Origin: an uncultured Lachnospiraceae bacterium
Lineage (GTDB): Bacteria > Bacillota_A > Clostridia > Lachnospirales > Lachnospiraceae
Assembly: GCA_910585855.1 (NCBI GenBank)
Contig: CAJUGZ010000282.1
Span: 1-5,574 of the forward strand
Length of the DNA: 5,574 nt
Direction of reading: 5' to 3'
A program made the translations under genes and the position numbers. This document shows, one piece after another, positions 1 through 5,574 of the stretch. Numbering within the stretch: position 1 is the first letter of the stretch; the number at the start of each line of letters is the position of its first letter. The notes beneath the pieces were generated by a model. The model was not told the DNA's origin. It saw only the letters and a list, made by a program, of their open reading frames with translations, and did no database searches.

Positions 1-48
1 CCTGCTTGTATGCCCGTAAATCAAGGCTTTTTTGAGATAATCAACCAT
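1..48 (-). CDS. possible 5' end of a gene running off the left edge
   Basis: An ATG at 46-48 opens a minus-strand frame that stays open for 16 codons to the window edge (MVDYLKKALIYGHTSR). It begins 15 bases after the stop of the 104-residue gene and lies in the same frame as it. No good Shine-Dalgarno precedes it; the upstream bases are an A/T run. The peptide is too short to assign. It could be the start of a co-transcribed gene or chance open frame. Confidence 0.2.
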   Translation of the reverse strand, partial: MVDYLKKALIYGHTSR

Positions 49-63
49 TTTATCTAAAAAATT

Positions 64-378
64 TTATAACTTTTGACAGTAAATTTCTATTTCATCATTC
101 GAAATCATTTCATCTAAAACAGCCTTGATAATCTTCTCAGACATTTCAGAAATTAAAATCATATCCGTTGCACAAAAATATGTACCATTCAAACATTCAC
201 CAGTCAACTGATTTTTCTTTCGCAAAGTTTCAATATTTTTATAAGTAAAGAATGTAGCCACCCATTTGCTGCCATCATTTAATTCAAAAATTACATCTGA
301 ATTGCAGTCAAAATGGTCAACTGGACTTTGTATTTCTAAAAATTCATACCATATTTTTTCTATACAAATATTTTTCAT
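64..378 (-). CDS. small uncharacterised protein, 104 aa
   Basis: I do not recognise this protein. It is acidic and soluble-looking, with no signal peptide or membrane segment. The middle (residues about 28-45, DVIFELNDGSKWVATFFTY) looks like two beta-strands joined by a DG turn. The tail (about 79-97) looks helical. There are five cysteines (5, 25, 62, 69, 101) but no clear metal motif. I chose the ATG at 376-378 because an AAAGGA site sits 8 bases before it and an extended -10 promoter lies at 452-460. The longer frame from an ATG at 474 would place that promoter inside the gene. Base composition is strikingly low in GC: 85 of 300 bases over 61-360, against 24-28 per 60 in sampled lines of the neighbouring rhamnosidase gene. 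Small AT-rich orphan genes of this shape are often immunity or mobile-element cargo, but that is only inference here. Confidence 0.65.
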   Translation of the reverse strand: MKNICIEKIWYEFLEIQSPVDHFDCNSDVIFELNDGSKWVATFFTYKNIETLRKKNQLTGECLNGTYFCATDMILISEMSEKIIKAVLDEMISNDEIEIYCQKL

Positions 379-386
379 AAATAAAA

Positions 387-392
387 TCCTTT
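387..392 (-). promoter_or_regulatory. ribosome binding site deciding the 104-aa start
   Basis: The minus strand reads AAAGGA here, followed by 8 bases and then ATG at 376-378. The alternative starts at 399-401 and 472-474 have no comparable site, so this one favours the short protein. Confidence 0.6.
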
Positions 393-451
393 CTATTGTC
401 ATAGACGGAAACCCATTGCCTTTAAGCAGAGGAATAATCTTTGTAAATATA

Positions 452-460
452 ATTATACCA
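452..460 (-). promoter_or_regulatory. extended -10 promoter for the small gene
   Basis: The minus strand reads TGGTATAAT, a perfect TATAAT with the TGn extension. No good -35 is seen at 17 bases; TTGCAG lies about 20 bases upstream. Extended -10 promoters can work without a -35. Transcription would start near 445 and give a leader of about 65-70 bases before the ATG at 378. Confidence 0.5.
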
Positions 461-513
461 CTTCCAATTTCCATTTACTGCAATTAGTTTTTTGAAACTT
501 GATATATTATGAT

Positions 514-559
514 AAAAAAACAAAGAAAATTTTACATGGGAGGAAATTCTTTTTTGTTT
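514..559 (-). terminator. AT-rich hairpin, candidate terminator after the rhamnosidase
   Basis: Arms at 544-559 and 518-532 pair as AAACAAA/TTTGTTT, then GAA/TTC and TTT/AAA with small bulges, around an 11-base loop (533-543). The minus-strand 3' arm runs into seven T's (514-520). It lies about 30 bases after the rhamnosidase stop, where a terminator is expected. The stem is nearly all A-T, so it should be weak. The A-rich other side means it could also act on plus-strand transcripts. Confidence 0.4.
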
Positions 560-587
560 CGGGGTCAAGAAAATAAAATCCCACTTC

Positions 588-3500
588 TTATATATCCCAC
601 TGAAATTGATACCATCCACTTTGCAAAACAAACACCTTCTTTATTTCCTCCATCTGAAATAAAACCCCCTGCATCCCTACTATCATTTTACTTCCAATCG
701 GCAAAATCACCTCTCCTGTTGTATTCGCCGGTATACTGCACTGATAGATTACCGTTTTTTCCTCTATCTTCCACTCCGAAATAATTCGTCCATAGGAAGA
801 GTCATAATATCCCTTAGCAAAAGTCAATGTCCCTCCAATCGTCGGTTCTAAAATAACTTTTTTATACCCCTGCTCTCCTGCTTCTTCCGAAGTTTGAATA
901 CCTAATATCTTTTGATACATCCACTCCCCCACTGCCCCATATGCATAATGATTAAAGGAATTCATAGAAACATCTCCAAATGTATCCGTTTCTGCACAAT
1001 AGGAATTCCATCGTTCCCATATTGTAGTTGCCCCATTTTTTACACTATACAGCCAGCTTGGATTTTCTTCCTGCTCTAAAAGCGCAAATGCTTCCGACAA
1101 AAGCCCCACTTTTGAAAGTGCCGGATTGATATGAGAAATTCCTAAAAAACCTGTTGAAATATGCATTTTTTGATCAATCAGTGCCTGTAAAAGCCCCCTT
1201 TTTGCTCCGTCTAACTTATTATTCGGAATCAAATGAAAATCAACTGCCAAAGCATATGCTGTCTGGCTTGGATGATTCGGATTTCCTTCTTCATTTGAGT
1301 AGTATGTTTCACAAATTCTATTTCCGTTTACATCCAAATCAGACTTGCTCATCTCACCCCAATATCCCAATGTTCCGTCCTCTTTTACCCACGCTTCACA
1401 AAAAGCCTGCCGTATCAGAGAAAATCTTTTTTTATAAAATGCCGCATCGCTTTCTTTTCCAAGTAGCTGTGCAATTTTTCCCATTAAATCCGATGTATGT
1501 GCCGCATAAGCCGTTGCCGAAAGAATAAACGGTGTCGATTCATCAAAAGTCAAATGATCGCCTCTTCTTTGCTGTACTTGAAGAAATGGAATAGAAGCCA
1601 GATCGGACTGCTCTGGTACTTTTACTCCATTTACAGTACGAAGCCCATAATTTTGCCGTTCTTCCTGACTTTGATAGAAAACCCACTGCTGCATCATCTG
1701 ATAATTTTCTTCTAAAATTCGAATATCCCCATATGCCAAATAGAGTTCCCATGGTACAATTACTGCTGCATCCCCCCATCCGGCACAACCATCTGCACGA
1801 TTATCTCCGCCAAGAGGTGCAATATCCGGTACTGCACCGTCTTTCTGATATAAAAACTGCCCATCTCGCAAATCCTGAAGCCATTTTCGCAAAAACATAT
1901 AGCTGTCCATAGAAAACACTGCTGTTCCAGCAAAAATCTGTGCATCTCCTGTCCAACCCATCCGTTCATTTCTCTGCGGACAATCTGTTGGAATTAATAG
2001 ATAATTGCCCCGCTGCCCCCACTCTATATTTTTTTGAAGCTGGTTAATCTGCGAATTAGAACAAGCAAATTCTCCTGTTTTATGTATTGTACTGCACAGC
2101 ACCAGTCCTTCTAATGCAATAATAAAACTATAATCCAAAAGAGGCTGACCATTTCCGGTTATCTCTACATAGCGAAATCCATGTGAAGTAAAAGATGGGA
2201 TAAATTCTTCTCCTGTTTTTGAACCTTTGCAGATATAGATATCGGTATTGGCGGCTGTCCGCATATTCTGCAGATATAATTCCCCATTTCGATAACACAT
2301 CTCTCCATAGCGCAGACGAAACGAACTTCCTCTTTTTGCTTTTACTTTTATCCGCACCATTCCAACCATATTTTGCCCAAGATCATAGACAAAATGTCCT
2401 TTTGGATTTTCCCATACCGCAATCGGCTTTAAAACCCGTTCTATTTTTGCACCTAAACCAATCTGTGCTGATAATTCAAAGTCTGGTTCTTTTTCAAAAG
2501 ATCCATTCGTTGGCAATACTGGAAATGCCCATTTCTTTTTTCTGCAAGGTTTCCAAATTTTATCCAAACAATCTCTGCTATCTATCTTCTGCATCCCAAC
2601 AACTTCTTCTAATCGGGCATCATAAATTTCTCCGTCTAAATAATCCGAATCGATAAGAGGTCCTTTTCCTGTATACATCCAAGTTTCATCTGTTTTTATT
2701 ATTTCTTCTGTTCCATCCTTATAGCAAATAATAAGCTGTGCCAAAAAAGCACTTTCTCTTCCGTAAATCATCGCACCTGCATAGCCGCAATATCCAGAAT
2801 AATACCCCTTACCAACCATAACAAACCAATGGTTTTCCCCTTCTTTTATATATTCTTCTGCCGGATAAACCTGATAGGGAATTCGGATTCGATAGTCGGT
2901 AAATCCCGGCGTTAAATATTCTTCTCCAATTCGTCTGCCATTACAATACATCTCATAACTTCCACGAGCCGAAGCGTAAATCCGTGCCGTTCGAATCCCT
3001 CCATGTACCTTTTGATCCAAATAAAATATCTTTTGTAAATGCAGTCCCGGACAAGGACAAGCCAGTTCAAATACATGATCTACTTTTAATTCTCCATTTT
3101 TTACTGTTCCAAGTGAAGAAAAAACACCACTTGAATCTGTAAAATCCTCCTGCAGATAAATTTCTTTTGTAACCGCATCCGAAATAACAACTTTTTGATA
3201 AAATGCCCGATTACTCACCTGCCGAAACCCAACCAACATAAGATATGACTTTCTAGGCTGATTTGGCGGGTTGGGCGGCAAAAAATCTTCTTCCTGCTCA
3301 ATAATAGGCACACCGTTTATTTTCACTGTTACGGTTCGCTTTTTTACAATCCAGACTATCTGCTGACTCTGTTCTTCTGTTCCCTCTGGCACAGCTTCTT
3401 TTGAAATCCAATACTTACTTTTTTTTCCTAAAAAAACAATCTCAGAAACTGCTCCACTCTCACGGCTTCCATTCCAAGCACAATCCGAATAGGCAAACGC

Positions 3501-4049
3501 TTTTAAATAGCGTGTCTTTAAATCGACTTCAAAAAGCACATAATTCTCTCGATCTCTGGCTGCCATAACAAATCCTGCTGTGTTTCCTTCTTCTACCCGA
3601 AATGTTACCTGATAGCACCAGTTTTCCAACGCAGCCGTATTAATACCTGCTTTTGAACTTCCAATAAACTCTGCACCGTTCCAAACCTCTTTTTTCGTTC
3701 CCATCAGTCCTGTTTCAAACCATGTCGTATCACTTTTTTTTGCTGCTCCCTGTTCATCCCAAACAGTGACGTCCCAATAATAACGCTTTTTTGGAGAAAG
3801 CATCGTTCCCTGATAAAGAACTGCTACTGACTGCTTAGATAAAACCTTTTTGCTGTCCCATACAATCGTCTTTCTTACTATATCCTCTATTATATCTTCT
3901 TTCCACACCACGATCTGATATGCACTCTGTGCCGCTCCATAATGTTTGGCTTCCATCTGCCAAGAAAAAGCAGGATTTTTTTCATCCATTCCAATAGGAC
4001 ACACCATATATTCCGTTTTTAAATTTACAATTCGAACCAGCTTGTTCAT
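588..4049 (-). CDS. cytoplasmic GH78 alpha-L-rhamnosidase, 1153 aa
   Basis: Family GH78 enzymes hydrolyse terminal alpha-L-rhamnose from plant flavonoid glycosides, pectin side chains or bacterial polysaccharides by an inverting mechanism. Visible domains in order: an Ig-like N-terminal domain (about 7-100); a jelly-roll-like insert (about 132-330); a carbohydrate-binding-type rhamnosidase N domain (about 345-480, with YEMYCNGRRIGEEYLTPGFTDY); a beta domain (about 545-635, with YDLGQNMVG and SFTSHGFRYVEI); the (alpha/alpha)6 catalytic barrel (about 650-1020); and a C-terminal beta domain (about 1030-1115). The signature 689-702 (DCPQRNERMGWTGD) carries the expected general acid Glu695, and TTIWERW carries Glu1012, the expected general base. 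Asn694 replaces the Asp usual in this motif. There is no signal peptide, so substrates must be imported. Start support: AAAGGA at 4056-4061, 6 bases before ATG. Length is at the upper end for the family because of the insert. No transporter or rhamnose-catabolism gene is in view, so the natural substrate is unknown. Confidence 0.95.
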   Translation of the reverse strand: MNKLVRIVNLKTEYMVCPIGMDEKNPAFSWQMEAKHYGAAQSAYQIVVWKEDIIEDIVRKTIVWDSKKVLSKQSVAVLYQGTMLSPKKRYYWDVTVWDEQGAAKKSDTTWFETGLMGTKKEVWNGAEFIGSSKAGINTAALENWCYQVTFRVEEGNTAGFVMAARDRENYVLFEVDLKTRYLKAFAYSDCAWNGSRESGAVSEIVFLGKKSKYWISKEAVPEGTEEQSQQIVWIVKKRTVTVKINGVPIIEQEEDFLPPNPPNQPRKSYLMLVGFRQVSNRAFYQKVVISDAVTKEIYLQEDFTDSSGVFSSLGTVKNGELKVDHVFELACPCPGLHLQKIFYLDQKVHGGIRTARIYASARGSYEMYCNGRRIGEEYLTPGFTDYRIRIPYQVYPAEEYIKEGENHWFVMVGKGYYSGYCGYAGAMIYGRESAFLAQLIICYKDGTEEIIKTDETWMYTGKGPLIDSDYLDGEIYDARLEEVVGMQKIDSRDCLDKIWKPCRKKKWAFPVLPTNGSFEKEPDFELSAQIGLGAKIERVLKPIAVWENPKGHFVYDLGQNMVGMVRIKVKAKRGSSFRLRYGEMCYRNGELYLQNMRTAANTDIYICKGSKTGEEFIPSFTSHGFRYVEITGNGQPLLDYSFIIALEGLVLCSTIHKTGEFACSNSQINQLQKNIEWGQRGNYLLIPTDCPQRNERMGWTGDAQIFAGTAVFSMDSYMFLRKWLQDLRDGQFLYQKDGAVPDIAPLGGDNRADGCAGWGDAAVIVPWELYLAYGDIRILEENYQMMQQWVFYQSQEERQNYGLRTVNGVKVPEQSDLASIPFLQVQQRRGDHLTFDESTPFILSATAYAAHTSDLMGKIAQLLGKESDAAFYKKRFSLIRQAFCEAWVKEDGTLGYWGEMSKSDLDVNGNRICETYYSNEEGNPNHPSQTAYALAVDFHLIPNNKLDGAKRGLLQALIDQKMHISTGFLGISHINPALSKVGLLSEAFALLEQEENPSWLYSVKNGATTIWERWNSYCAETDTFGDVSMNSFNHYAYGAVGEWMYQKILGIQTSEEAGEQGYKKVILEPTIGGTLTFAKGYYDSSYGRIISEWKIEEKTVIYQCSIPANTTGEVILPIGSKMIVGMQGVLFQMEEIKKVFVLQSGWYQFQWDI

Positions 4050-4173
4050 CTCTTTTCCTTTCCCTGCTTAGGATCTGTTCAAAAATAGCTTTTCATATTG
4101 CTTGTCTTTTTCTCCAATAACACCAATCAAAAATCAGTTACACAACCTATAAAAGTTATTTCTGAACTGCTTC
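4050..4173 (-). other. intergenic gap between antiporter and rhamnosidase
   Basis: This 124-base gap holds the rhamnosidase Shine-Dalgarno (4056-4061) and little else I can support. I found no TTGACA/TATAAT-like pair with proper spacing. The only terminator-like structure is a poor one: five pairs (4165-4169 with 4135-4139) around a 25-base loop, followed by five T's. The absence of clear signals leaves open both read-through from the antiporter and an activator-dependent promoter. Confidence 0.4.
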
Positions 4174-5109
4174 TTATTTTGCCAAAAGATAACCAAAATA
4201 TGCCAAATATCCAACCAGCATAATTCCTCCGCCCCATCGCTCCAGCAGCTTTTTTTGAAATACACATAGCCAAAGCAGGATTCCTGCCAAAATAGCAACA
4301 ATTCCATCTATATAAAATTCCGGTGAAAATGGTACAGGTACAATTAAAGCTGTTGTTCCAACTACAAACAAAATATTAAAAATATTGCTTCCCACGATAT
4401 TTCCAACTGCAATATCTGCCTTTCCCTTTCGTGCAGCAATTACAGAAGTCACCAACTCAGGAAGTGAAGTTCCAAAAGCAACAATCGTAAGTCCGATAAA
4501 CCGCTCACTCATTCCGAAAATCGTAGCAAGTACAGTAGCAGCATCAACGGTTACATCACTTCCCACAATAATCAGCACCATTCCTATTATTCCTGTAAGA
4601 ATTAATTTTACAACACTTTCCTGTTTTTCTTCTTCCTGCTGCTGTTCCATTCCGTTTTTTGCTGCCTGAAACAGATAAAACAAATAAACCAAGAAAAATC
4701 CCCAAAGCAAAACTCCCTCTATACGAGTAATCTGGTTGCCGGTCCAACCACAAACTAAAAACACAACCGACACTCCTATCATAAAAGGCAATTCAATCCG
4801 AACAGTAGACTTCTGCACGGCAATAGCAGTAATAACAGAAGTAATTCCAAGGATAACCAATACATTCATAATATTACTTCCAACTACATTTCCAACCGTA
4901 ATACCGGCACTTCCTTTCAAAGCAGCAGTAATGCTTACCGCTGCCTCCGGCGCACTTGTTCCCATAGCAACAATCGTAAGTCCAATCACAAGCTGAGGAA
5001 TCCCAAATTTTTCAGCAATTCCAGATACTCCGTCTACAAACCAATCCGCCCCCTTAATCAACATAACAAACCCTACTGCTAACAATCCCAACTGAATCAA
5101 TACTTCCAT
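4174..5109 (-). CDS. CaCA-family cation (calcium/sodium-type) antiporter, 311 aa
   Basis: An integral membrane antiporter of the YrbG/NCX type that exports a divalent cation in exchange for Na+ or H+. It shows about ten hydrophobic segments in two inverted halves joined by a charged Q/E-rich cytoplasmic loop (about 151-166). Alpha-repeat 1 (about 43-88) has GTSAPE at 50-55 and GSNIMN at 77-82; alpha-repeat 2 (about 206-251) has GTSLPE at 213-218 and GSNIFN at 240-245. Glu55 and Glu218 are the expected ion ligands. Asn245 sits where the archaeal NCX_Mj structure has an Asp (D240). The size is normal for the family. I chose the ATG at 5107-5109 because GGAGG lies 7 bases upstream. The same frame stays open to an ATG at 5286, but that extension covers the riboswitch and terminator and is not coding. 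Control by a Mn2+ riboswitch suggests Mn2+, or both Mn2+ and Ca2+, as the physiological substrate; this is inference. Confidence 0.93.
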   Translation of the reverse strand: MEVLIQLGLLAVGFVMLIKGADWFVDGVSGIAEKFGIPQLVIGLTIVAMGTSAPEAAVSITAALKGSAGITVGNVVGSNIMNVLVILGITSVITAIAVQKSTVRIELPFMIGVSVVFLVCGWTGNQITRIEGVLLWGFFLVYLFYLFQAAKNGMEQQQEEEKQESVVKLILTGIIGMVLIIVGSDVTVDAATVLATIFGMSERFIGLTIVAFGTSLPELVTSVIAARKGKADIAVGNIVGSNIFNILFVVGTTALIVPVPFSPEFYIDGIVAILAGILLWLCVFQKKLLERWGGGIMLVGYLAYFGYLLAK

Positions 5110-5116
5110 TTCTTTT

Positions 5117-5121
5117 CCTCC
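5117..5121 (-). promoter_or_regulatory. strong Shine-Dalgarno fixing the antiporter start
   Basis: The minus strand reads GGAGG, 7 bases before ATG at 5107-5109. This supports the 311-residue product over the in-frame extension that starts inside the riboswitch leader. Confidence 0.85.
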
Positions 5122-5182
5122 GTTTCTCCTTTGAATTTTTTTGTATTCTGTGTGCTTTGTGTACTTCTTATTCAGAAGCCAC

Positions 5183-5227
5183 AAAAAAAGGACAAAACTT
5201 TCGCACAAAATGCTAAAAGTCTTGTCC
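5183..5227 (-). terminator. riboswitch-controlled intrinsic terminator
   Basis: On the minus strand GGACAAGACUUU (5216-5227) pairs with AAAGUUUUGUCC (5190-5201) over 12 pairs with one G-U, followed directly by seven U's (5183-5189). It lies between the aptamer and the antiporter Shine-Dalgarno. Its 5' arm overlaps the 3' strand of the aptamer's closing helix (5214-5219), so the two structures exclude each other. Confidence 0.85.
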
Positions 5228-5310
5228 CTTCCTGTTAAAAAAAGGTTATGCAGCCACGATATAAAATCGGGGGATGTTGACTGCACAATAGTAACTACTC
5301 CCTTTTAACT
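5214..5310 (-). ncRNA. yybP-ykoY family manganese riboswitch aptamer
   Basis: Reading the minus strand, the family's conserved blocks occur in order: AAAAGGGAGUAG (5295-5306), GUCAACAU (5274-5281), a small hairpin CGAU/AUCG, GUGGC with GCAUAACC (5244-5251), and ACAAGACUUUU near the 3' end (5215-5225). The closing helix is UAAAAG (5302-5307) with CUUUUA (5214-5219). GCAG (5281-5284) pairs with CUGC (5250-5253) in one leg. Members of this class bind Mn2+ at the junction of two legs and control putative metal exporters. Here ligand binding should stabilise the closing helix, hold the terminator arm and let transcription proceed, making it an ON switch. The motif match is by eye; the ligand is taken from the family. 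Confidence 0.85.
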
Positions 5311-5316
5311 ATCTTA

Positions 5317-5344
5317 AGTATACTAAATTTTTAAAATATGTCAA
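5317..5344 (-). promoter_or_regulatory. sigma-A promoter driving the riboswitch-antiporter transcript
   Basis: The minus strand has a perfect TTGACA (5339-5344), a 16-base spacer and TATACT (5317-5322). Transcription would start near 5309-5311, right at the 5' edge of the aptamer. The 45 bases upstream of the -35 are very A/T rich and could serve as an UP element. Confidence 0.8.
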
Positions 5345-5390
5345 CTATTCTTTTCTACTATTTTCCAAATTTAAAATAAAAGGACAACTG

Positions 5391-5433
5391 TGTAGAGGAC
5401 ATCAGAGGAGGTCAGAGGACGCCAGAGGACGCC
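5391..5433. repeat. four tandem 10-bp repeats (AGAGGA core)
   Basis: Four consecutive decamers share AGAGGA at the same position: TGTAGAGGAC, ATCAGAGGAG, GTCAGAGGAC and GCCAGAGGAC, then a partial GCC. The last two copies are the most alike. An isolated AGGACA also occurs at 5381-5386. The 10-base period is close to one DNA helical turn. The array ends about 47 bases upstream of the -35 of the riboswitch promoter. Confidence 0.75.
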
Positions 5434-5472
5434 AAATTCGAAAACGGTGGGCAACCTGCTGTTCCGGTTTCC

Positions 5473-5500
5473 AAAAAGCAAGAAGTTCTAAGACTTCTGC
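5473..5500 (-). terminator. intrinsic terminator for a minus-strand transcript from the right
   Basis: On the minus strand GCAGAAGT (5493-5500) pairs with ACTTCT plus GC (5478-5486, one bulged T) around a 6-base loop, followed by five T's (5473-5477). It would end transcription entering from beyond the right edge and insulate the antiporter promoter. The plus strand has CCTTTTCCTTTT after the same stem, so weak bidirectional action is possible. Confidence 0.6.
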
Positions 5501-5574
5501 CTTTTCCTTTTCTCAACCAGACAGACCGGGGCGCAATTCGCCCTCATAACAGCCGGAACGTAATGGGTGTAAGG

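Larger units (their letters stand above)
5345..5574. other. gene-free right flank, GC-richer toward the edge
   Basis: I see no convincing gene here. Bases 5345-5380 are A/T rich. From about 5391 the composition shifts: by my count 90 of 174 bases in 5401-5574 are G or C, well above the flanking leader. The stretch holds a 10-bp tandem repeat, a T-tailed hairpin and a small GC hairpin (GGGCG 5529-5533 with CGCCC 5539-5543). A minus-strand frame is open from the edge to a TAG at 5488-5490, but it is only 28 codons and lacks recognisable protein character. It may be an intergenic repeat or the tail of a neighbouring element. Confidence 0.45.

Noticed and set aside
11..32. T-tailed hairpin at the left edge (GCC...GGC then T's, plus strand)
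   Set aside because: The stem is only three to four pairs, which is expected by chance in AT-rich DNA.
379..474. In-frame extension of the small gene to an ATG at 474 (136 residues)
   Set aside because: It lacks a Shine-Dalgarno, contains the extended -10 promoter at 452-460, and is less well supported than the ATG at 378 with AAAGGA upstream.
509..784. Plus-strand open frame of 91 codons
   Set aside because: It lies mostly antisense to the rhamnosidase 3' end, begins inside an AT-rich hairpin and shows low-complexity Pro/Ser/Phe/Leu content typical of a shadow frame.
1154..2656. Several plus-strand open frames (72-145 codons) opposite the rhamnosidase gene
   Set aside because: They are antisense to a clear GH78 coding sequence, have no ribosome sites that stand out and no recognisable protein character.
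4129..4169. Hairpin just after the antiporter stop as a terminator
   Set aside because: Only five base pairs close a 25-base loop and the T-run is five bases, so it is too weak to call.
5391..5433. CRISPR array
   Set aside because: The 10-base units are contiguous with no spacers and are far too short for CRISPR repeats.
5488..5574. C-terminal end of a protein gene entering from the right edge
   Set aside because: The frame is open for only 28 codons, ends within a terminator hairpin loop and its translation is not recognisable; without the flanking sequence it cannot be supported.

Overview
The window looks like chromosomal DNA from a low-GC Gram-positive gut anaerobe, most likely a Lachnospiraceae-type Clostridia. 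The evidence is AT-rich coding sequence, purine-rich Shine-Dalgarno sites, T-tailed intrinsic terminators, a manganese riboswitch of the Firmicutes style and a signal-less plant-glycan glycosidase. No taxonomic marker gene is present, so this placement is inference. All convincing genes are on the minus strand and read from right to left.

Right end (about 5381-5574): a GC-richer non-coding stretch with four 10-bp direct repeats, a GC-rich hairpin and a T-tailed hairpin that would terminate a minus-strand transcript entering from beyond the window. Next (5183-5344) comes a compact regulatory leader: a near-consensus sigma-A promoter, a yybP-ykoY type Mn2+ riboswitch and an intrinsic terminator. 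The terminator's 5' arm shares bases with the aptamer's closing helix. This leader feeds a 311-residue CaCA-family cation antiporter (4174-5109) with ten predicted membrane segments and both alpha-repeats.

After a 124-base gap with no strong promoter or terminator lies a very large cytoplasmic GH78 alpha-L-rhamnosidase (588-4049, 1153 aa). It has the full family architecture plus an extra jelly-roll-like insert near the N-terminus. Downstream is an AT-rich hairpin that may end the transcript. A small, very AT-rich gene follows (64-378, 104 aa, no recognised function) with its own extended -10 promoter. The first 48 bases may begin another minus-strand gene that runs off the left edge.

Functionally, the clearest unit is the metal switch plus exporter: Mn2+ binding should favour antitermination and antiporter expression, relieving metal excess. 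The rhamnosidase is a separate catabolic function that releases L-rhamnose from imported rhamnosides. Because nothing convincing separates it from the antiporter, partial read-through coupling is possible but unproven. I do not see a wholly new system here. The most interesting points are the riboswitch/CaCA pairing, the phased repeats upstream of its promoter, the insert in the rhamnosidase and the compositionally odd small gene.
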